Shown here piece after piece: positions 30,563-34,719 of a stretch of DNA of 34,719 bases. The first letter of the stretch is position 1; each line of letters opens with the position of its first letter. Under the pieces are notes generated by a model, which did not search any database, was not told the DNA's origin, and saw nothing but the letters and a program-made list of their open reading frames with translations. Location of the stretch: assembly GCA_025361185.1 (NCBI GenBank), contig JANYAR010000152.1:1-34719 (forward strand). Direction: 5' to 3'. The DNA is from Alphaproteobacteria bacterium (GTDB lineage: Bacteria; Pseudomonadota; Alphaproteobacteria; Micropepsales; Micropepsaceae). The translations under genes were made by a program, and so were the position numbers.

Positions 30563-30659
30563 GGCACGACCGGCTTGCCGGTCAAATCGGTGTCGCACGA
30601 CGCTGTCGCTAGCGACGGACCGATTTGAGTGCCGAACGCCCGAAGCGTAAGCGGAGGGC
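30563..30659 (+). repeat. Branched hairpin element plus repeat tail (copy E) after ridA
   Basis: Starting at the first base after the ridA stop, 71 nt can fold into a three-way structure: outer stem GGCAC (30563-30567) with GTGCC (30629-30633), hairpin GACCGGC-TT-GCCGGTC (30568-30583), and a long hairpin where AAATCGGT (30584-30591) pairs with ACCGATTT (30619-30626), extended by GTCGC/GCGAC. The following 26 bp (30634-30659) match the tail of repeat copy A (965-990) at 22 of 26 positions. It is a 3'-end structure or a member of a modular repeat family. Confidence 0.55.
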
Positions 30660-30678
30660 GGCGCGCCGCTTCCGGTTA

Positions 30679-30808
30679 GAATTCGGGGACAGGAGCACCA
30701 TTCCCCACTCAGATAAAGAGCGCTTTGCCTCGGGCCGCAAGGTGGGGTTGGGGAATATTACTCCTGTCACCGTATTCCAGCGAATTCAGTATTGTGTCCC
30801 CGGAATTC
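30679..30808. repeat. MITE-like imperfect inverted repeat
   Basis: About 130 bp bounded by GAATTCGGGGACA (30679-30691) and TGTCCCCGGAATTC (30795-30808). Inside, CAGGAG...CATTCCCCA on the left pairs with TGGGGAAT...CTCCTG on the right. No open frame is inside. The GGGGACA/TGTCCCC with GAATTC ends recall sequences found next to REP-associated tyrosine transposases, but no transposase is in the window. The rest of the 298-bp gap between ridA and oleate hydratase is the element before it. Confidence 0.5.
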
Positions 30809-30859
30809 ACTCCGTTGTCAGAGCGGCTGCTGTGGTTTCGGAAGGAACAGGTCTCCCCA

Positions 30860-32626
30860 TCACTCGGAAATCAGGTGGAATTCCTTGAGCAGATTGTCAA
30901 TTTCGGTAGAATCAATCTTCCTCAACAGAAACTTGCGCAGGAACGTCGGCCCAGGGATTTCAATTCCCTCGCCGTCGCGCAAAAAGCCAATGGCCGCAAG
31001 CAGCGTGCGAATGTCGTAAGTAGAGTTGAACACTTCCGGCACGCCGCGTTCAACTTTGAGCAACGTGTAGACAGCTTCCATTGGCGTCCGTACCGAATAT
31101 TCGGTTGTGAAGATGCAGTCCCGCTCTTTCGTTTCCGCGAACTGACCGATGAAGGCGAAATTGATTGCATTCTTCGGCACCACATCGGGGCGGTCGCCTG
31201 CCTGGCGCGGCATGAAGAAAGCCGTGACATAGGGCATCATCACCGGCACCGTGTTCGCCCCGGTTGCCGCTAGTTCGGGAATCTGTTCCGCGGGCACGCC
31301 CAAATGGTAGAGCCACTCCCGCGTGATCTCCTCGCCGGTGCAGTCCTGCATGGGCTTTTTTACATAATCGCCTGGCCTATCAACGAACAGCGAATAGAAC
31401 CAGCACACGATCTGGCCCTTAGGCTGTTGCTTGAAGTGCGGCTGGCGGTTAACTGTCCAACTGCACAGCCAGCTGGAGTCCTTGACGGTGACAATGCCTC
31501 CGCTGACCGCATTGCCGCTAAACGGATCGCGCTTAACGATCCTCCGAATGTATTCGGGGATGCGCTCATCAAGTGTGGTGATCGTGGCCGATTCCCACTT
31601 GGTTTCGGGGATGTGGGCGCCGAACACGTCAGGGCGGCCGAAGGCCTCATCCTTCGCAGCGATCCGCCGCCACAGTTCCCATGCCGGCGCCGGTCCCTCA
31701 TTAAGCCTTGCCTGGGTGTGATGATCGCCGTTGTCGGAGTTTTCCGTCAGCGAGCCGATTGTCATGAATACCAGATCACCCGGGCCAAGATCAACACCGC
31801 CCGCTGCTCCGTTTTCCAGCCAATGGATGCGCGTCGCCAACTTGCGTCCCGGCTGAATATCGAAATCGACATCGGTGACCTCGATGCCATAGTGGAACTT
31901 CACACCGTGATCCTGCAACCACTTGACAAGCGGCAGCACCAGCGACTCAAATTGGTTGTATCGGGTGAATTTCAGGGTCGAGAAATCCGCCAGACCTTGG
32001 ATGTGGTGGATGAAGCGATGCAGGTACAGCTTCATTTCCAGCGCGGAATGCCATTCTTCGAAGGCGAACATGGTACGCCAGTAGAGCCAGAAGTTGCTGG
32101 CCAGGAAGTCTTTGCCAAGAACTTCATTTATGCGCTTATTTTCCATCTCCTCGCGCGTGGAGAAAAAAAGCCGGATGAGGTCCTTTTGGGCTTGTTCATT
32201 TAGGGTCAACAGGGCTTTGTCGAGGACATCCTGCCCTTGCATTTGGGTGGAGCGCTGGAACGAGTAATTTGGATCGCTCTTGTTAAGCCAGTAGAACTCA
32301 TCAAGCACGCTCGCGGAATCGATTTCGAGCGAAGGGATCGAACGAAACAGATCCCACAGGCACTCGAAATGGTCTTCCATCTCGCGACCGCCGCGGATCA
32401 CGAAGCCCTTTGCAGGCTCCTCGATCCCGTCCAGCGCGCCACCCGGCAACTTAAGTCGCTCGAGGATGGTAATCTTCTCGCCTGCCATATGCCCGTCACG
32501 GATCAGAAAGGCCGCACCTGCGAGGGCCGCAAGGCCGGAACCGACAAACCAGGCTGTCTTGCGTTCGACACCTTCCGGTTTGCGGGGGCGGGCAAAGGCT
32601 TCGTAGTTTCCGCTACTGTAGTACAT
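30860..32626 (-). CDS. ohyA: Oleate hydratase (myosin-cross-reactive antigen family)
   Basis: A 588-aa FAD-binding fatty-acid hydratase that adds water to the double bond of oleate to give 10-hydroxystearate. Family features: FAD motif WFVGSGLAALAGAAFLIRDG, LERLKLPGGALDG, GFVIRGGREMEDHFECLWDL, YRTMFAFEEWHSALEMKLYLHRF and FIGQFAETKERDCIFTTEYS. The length is as expected for the family. The start ATG at 32626 is chosen because GGAAGG is 9 nt upstream; the GTG at 32630-32632 is too close. Role: detoxification of unsaturated fatty acids. The base composition of this gene looks less GC-rich by eye than the left part of the window, which may point to transfer. Confidence 0.95.
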   Translation of the reverse strand: MYYSSGNYEAFARPRKPEGVERKTAWFVGSGLAALAGAAFLIRDGHMAGEKITILERLKLPGGALDGIEEPAKGFVIRGGREMEDHFECLWDLFRSIPSLEIDSASVLDEFYWLNKSDPNYSFQRSTQMQGQDVLDKALLTLNEQAQKDLIRLFFSTREEMENKRINEVLGKDFLASNFWLYWRTMFAFEEWHSALEMKLYLHRFIHHIQGLADFSTLKFTRYNQFESLVLPLVKWLQDHGVKFHYGIEVTDVDFDIQPGRKLATRIHWLENGAAGGVDLGPGDLVFMTIGSLTENSDNGDHHTQARLNEGPAPAWELWRRIAAKDEAFGRPDVFGAHIPETKWESATITTLDERIPEYIRRIVKRDPFSGNAVSGGIVTVKDSSWLCSWTVNRQPHFKQQPKGQIVCWFYSLFVDRPGDYVKKPMQDCTGEEITREWLYHLGVPAEQIPELAATGANTVPVMMPYVTAFFMPRQAGDRPDVVPKNAINFAFIGQFAETKERDCIFTTEYSVRTPMEAVYTLLKVERGVPEVFNSTYDIRTLLAAIGFLRDGEGIEIPGPTFLRKFLLRKIDSTEIDNLLKEFHLISE

Positions 32627-32830
32627 GAGCACGTTCCTTCCGATCGACGTCAGCCCCGAGAGTCGTCCGGGCCGTTGGACTAAGAAAACTGGCGCGTTGC
32701 CAATCAGGTTGATGAGGACAGCCGATGTCGCGTTTTGTCGCTCGGATAACCGGCTGCGGCGATGAATCTATTATCGCACGAGCAGCGGTGCGGGAGCGCG
32801 CGACATCCCTACTATAGCAATCGCGCATAA

Positions 32831-32866
32831 GAAGACCCGCCGGAGGAAAATCTGCGGCGGGTCTTC
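32831..32866 (-). terminator. Perfect 12-bp hairpin after hdeD
   Basis: GAAGACCCGCCG pairs perfectly with CGGCGGGTCTTC over a 12-nt loop, 10 bp past the hdeD stop. Only a short T-run follows on the minus strand. The rest of the roughly 250-bp gap between oleate hydratase and hdeD holds nothing that I can identify. Confidence 0.6.
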
Positions 32867-32876
32867 TCGTGCGAAG

Positions 32877-33437
32877 CTAGGCGTGCGCCACATGGGCCAA
32901 ATGGTGGAACTTCGCCCGTAGCCGGAAAGCCAGTACCATCATGGCGGTGCCGAACAGGAGCGCATAGGCACCAATCCACCAGGTTAGGACCAGCGCGCCC
33001 ATTAGAGGAGCAATTATCAGCGCCACTCCGAACAGAATGGAGGCAGTGGCGCCAAGCACCATCCACCAGCGGCCATGATCGGCATCAACATGGAATGACG
33101 CCGCCAGCATGAGCCCGCCCGTCAGCAGCGCCCAGAAGGCCACCAGCGTCACAAAGACCACAACCGTAAGCCCCGGCAAGGCGAGTGCGGTCACGCCGGC
33201 GGCGATGTCCACAATACCTTCCAAGGTCAGCAGACCCCAGGCTTGATGTTTCTTGGCAGCACGCACTGCGGCGACGATGGCAAGAATGCCGTCCGCGACG
33301 GCATAAGCGGCGAAGAGCCATACCAGTGACAGCATGGTAGCGGCGGGCAGGACGAAGGTAAGCACCCCGAACATCACGGCGACGAGGCCGCGCAAAACAA
33401 AGGCCCACCAGTTGCGGGCCAGCACTTCCATAAGCAT
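32877..33437 (-). CDS. hdeD: HdeD-family (DUF308) membrane protein
   Basis: A 186-aa protein with six predicted helices in the DUF308 pattern. It begins NWWAFVLRGLVAVMFGVLTFVLPAATM, contains the repeated LEGIVDIAAGVTALALPGLTV unit and GRWWMVLGATASILFGVALIIAPLMGALVL. HdeD members are stress-linked inner-membrane proteins (acid resistance in E. coli). It lies 31 bp downstream of the coiled-coil gene on the same strand, so both probably share one promoter, near the FNR/FixK box at 34126. Confidence 0.9.
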   Translation of the reverse strand: MLMEVLARNWWAFVLRGLVAVMFGVLTFVLPAATMLSLVWLFAAYAVADGILAIVAAVRAAKKHQAWGLLTLEGIVDIAAGVTALALPGLTVVVFVTLVAFWALLTGGLMLAASFHVDADHGRWWMVLGATASILFGVALIIAPLMGALVLTWWIGAYALLFGTAMMVLAFRLRAKFHHLAHVAHA

Positions 33438-33468
33438 GACGGACTCCTTTCTGTTGTTGAACCCTTTG

Positions 33469-34071
33469 CTATTTCATGGCTCGGTGCATTGCCCGGCTCG
33501 CCTGATGATTGGCACGGTCGAACGCCTTGCGCGCCTCGGCCAATGCAGCGCTTAAAGCAGACCAGGAATCTCGCCCAGCATAATTCAGCTTCTGCAAGCG
33601 CGCTTCAGTCGCATCGGCGTCCGATTTCATCTGCTTGACAGCCCCATCGATCTCAGCGCGTCCAGCGCCTGTCAGTTTGCTGGCCGAGTCCTGCACTTTG
33701 CCTGCGGCCTCACGCCACGCAGCCATCAGGGCGCCAGCAACTTCCCGGAACGTGACGTGATGATGGTCGGCATCCTTACTGACGGTCTGGAAGTAAGTCT
33801 TCACTTCCGCTTCGAAAGCATGCCACAGCGATTCCAACTCCGCGTGGGCGCGTTCCCAGGCAGCGCCTTCGGCTTCGGTGTGCTGTTTGGCAGCGACCTT
33901 AAACTGGTCGCGGCGATTTTTCATATCCGCAAGCAACTGATCGCCATGCACGCGTGAATCGGCTCGCACTGTTCGGGCCTTGGCTTCGAGCGAGGCCAAG
34001 ACGGCGTTCATCTCGCTCATCCGCTCTGTGGCCCAATTGCGATAGAAATGTGCATTGCCGCGCTCTGACAT
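33469..34071 (-). CDS. Coiled-coil cytoplasmic protein of unknown function
   Basis: A 200-aa all-helical protein without signal peptide or membrane segments. It is rich in Ala, Glu, Lys and Arg with heptad-like spacing (MNAVLASLEAKARTVRADS, VKQMKSDADATEARLQKL) and has a His cluster (DADHHHVTF). It ends in basic ANHQASRAMHRAMK. No family is recognised. It is the first gene of a likely two-gene unit with hdeD, divergent from the small ORF at 34193, with an FNR/FixK-type box between them. Confidence 0.75.
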   Translation of the reverse strand: MSERGNAHFYRNWATERMSEMNAVLASLEAKARTVRADSRVHGDQLLADMKNRRDQFKVAAKQHTEAEGAAWERAHAELESLWHAFEAEVKTYFQTVSKDADHHHVTFREVAGALMAAWREAAGKVQDSASKLTGAGRAEIDGAVKQMKSDADATEARLQKLNYAGRDSWSALSAALAEARKAFDRANHQASRAMHRAMK

Positions 34072-34125
34072 TGTTCGCCTCCATCAGAAACACCCCTAGC
34101 TTGTCCGGCTAGATCGGCGTTCACC

Positions 34126-34139
34126 TTGATCGAGATCAA
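34126..34139. promoter_or_regulatory. FNR/FixK-type box
   Basis: TTGAT-CGAG-ATCAA is a perfect match to the FNR/FixK/Anr consensus TTGAT-N4-ATCAA. It lies in the divergent gap, 54 bp upstream of the coiled-coil gene start (34071) and 66 bp upstream of the small ORF (34193). It could place hdeD and the patatin-side genes under low-oxygen control. Confidence 0.65.
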
Positions 34140-34192
34140 ATCGGCACGCCCGGTGGGCGTGTATCCACACAAGGTCAGAAAGTGGGCACTCC

Positions 34193-34399
34193 ATGCCAGC
34201 CAAGCAGCCCGAGGTCGCAAGGTCGGACACACCGGTCAGCCGCGTTCGTGTGATCTCGCACGAGCCTTTAAGCAAGACGGAGGTTCGGATCATGCTGGAG
34301 GTCATTGTTGACGTTCACCGGCTGGCAGAGGTTGGCCGCGACTTCCTTTCACAAGCCATTGATCAGATCGGCGTCCACAAACACAAACCACCAGTCTAG
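34193..34399 (+). CDS. Small hypothetical protein
   Basis: A 68-aa frame (MPAKQPEVARSDTPVSRVRV...) ending in DQIGVHKHKPPV. No signal peptide or membrane helix. A shorter version from the ATG at 34292 (35 aa) has a clear GGAGG 8 nt upstream, while the 34193 start has no good ribosome site. The segment VRVISHEPLSKTEV continues smoothly into the shorter form, so the longer one may be real. It lies just upstream of the patatin-like gene on the same strand. Low certainty. Confidence 0.4.
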   Translation: MPAKQPEVARSDTPVSRVRVISHEPLSKTEVRIMLEVIVDVHRLAEVGRDFLSQAIDQIGVHKHKPPV

Positions 34400-34435
34400 T
34401 TCATTGTCCGGGGAGCGCTTAAAGGTGGCAAGTTC

Positions 34436-34719
34436 ATGAACCGCCCTCGGATAGGCCTCGCACTCGGCAGTGGTTCTGCGCGTGGAATGGCACATATCGG
34501 AGTCATTGATGGCTTGATTGCAGCGGGCATCGAGCCTGACATCGTGTGTGGGACTTCAATAGGCGCGCTCGTTGGGGCCGCCTTCATCGCTGGGGGGATG
34601 CCTGCACTTCGGCAGTGGGCCGAGATAGTCACTTGGCGGGAGGTCGTTGGTTTGTTGGACGTTCGGCTAACTGGCGGTGGTCTGGTCGATGGAAAGCTTG
34701 TGGTCAAGTTTCTTCGGGA
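34436..34719 (+). CDS. Patatin-like phospholipase, N-terminal part cut by the window edge
   Basis: An open frame from the ATG at 34436 runs to the end of the window (about 94 residues). It shows the oxyanion motif GSGSARG (G.G..RG, residues 11-17) and the nucleophile elbow GTSIG (GxSxG), in the order and spacing of bacterial patatin-like proteins (RssA/NTE type): [20 protein letters not shown], then [16 protein letters not shown]. The catalytic Asp would lie beyond the window. No signal peptide. AAAGGTGG is 6 nt before the ATG. Confidence 0.88.
   Translation, partial: MNRPRIGLALGSGSARGMAHIGVIDGLIAAGIEPDIVCGTSIGALVGAAFIAGGMPALRQWAEIVTWREVVGLLDVRLTGGGLVDGKLVVKFLR

Noticed and set aside
1..34719. 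CRISPR arrays, tRNA and rRNA genes, insertion sequences with transposases, phage genes
   Set aside because: I looked for regularly spaced repeats, tRNA-like cloverleafs with GTTCGA loops, rRNA stretches and transposase or phage motifs and saw none that I could support.

Overview
The window is GC-rich DNA from an alphaproteobacterium. The strongest lineage markers are gcrA (442-912), chpT (7798-8412), a DUF1134/EipA gene (9637-10257) and several promoters of the alphaproteobacterial EcfG type (GGAAC-N16-CGTT). Together they suggest a free-living Caulobacterales/Rhizobiales-like or related deep-branching lineage. The exact genus cannot be told from the sequence.

Left third (1-14300): mostly ordinary chromosome. 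A trypsin-like protease gene is cut by the left edge on the minus strand. It is followed by gcrA, a glutathione peroxidase with a duplicated 3' tail, a phoR-phoU-phoB phosphate-sensing cluster without pst genes, arfB, a serine hydrolase overlapping a Kdo-hydroxylase-like gene, chpT with a single-domain response regulator, cysQ, eipA, secF without secD, two exported cupin proteins, an MFS transporter and an exported NTF2-like protein.

Middle (14300-21900): small envelope and stress genes. Five promoters of the EcfG general-stress type (three perfect, two near-consensus) sit within 1.7 kb (15682-17344). They serve a glycine-zipper protein, a one-helix membrane protein, two exported proteins with related leaders, and an entericidin-like lipoprotein that heads a phospholipase-D/cardiolipin-synthase-like gene. 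A YncE-like beta-propeller and a PEP-CTERM protein follow.

Right third (21900-34719): an exported VOC protein and an SDR dehydrogenase come first. Next is a run of five plus-strand genes for exported proteins (24156-30562), with one minus-strand membrane-protein gene inside it: an unrecognised 494-aa protein, a Tat-exported SelA-fold PLP enzyme, a Tat-exported D-amino-acid-oxidase relative, an exported metallo-beta-lactamase-fold hydrolase and an exported RidA-like imine deaminase. The oxidase is circularly permuted: the C-terminal substrate/FAD motif of the DAAO family lies in front of the Rossmann fold. I read this run as a candidate periplasmic amine/D-amino-acid oxidation module in which RidA clears the imine products. 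It is the most novel item in the window. Oleate hydratase, HdeD, a coiled-coil protein, an FNR/FixK box, a small ORF and the start of a patatin-like gene finish the window.

A family of dispersed palindromic repeats (copies at 915, 1585, 23978 and 25647, plus a related tail at 30634) lies between genes. Two copies flank the 494-aa gene in inverted orientation, and one sits between the glutathione peroxidase gene and the duplicate of its tail.
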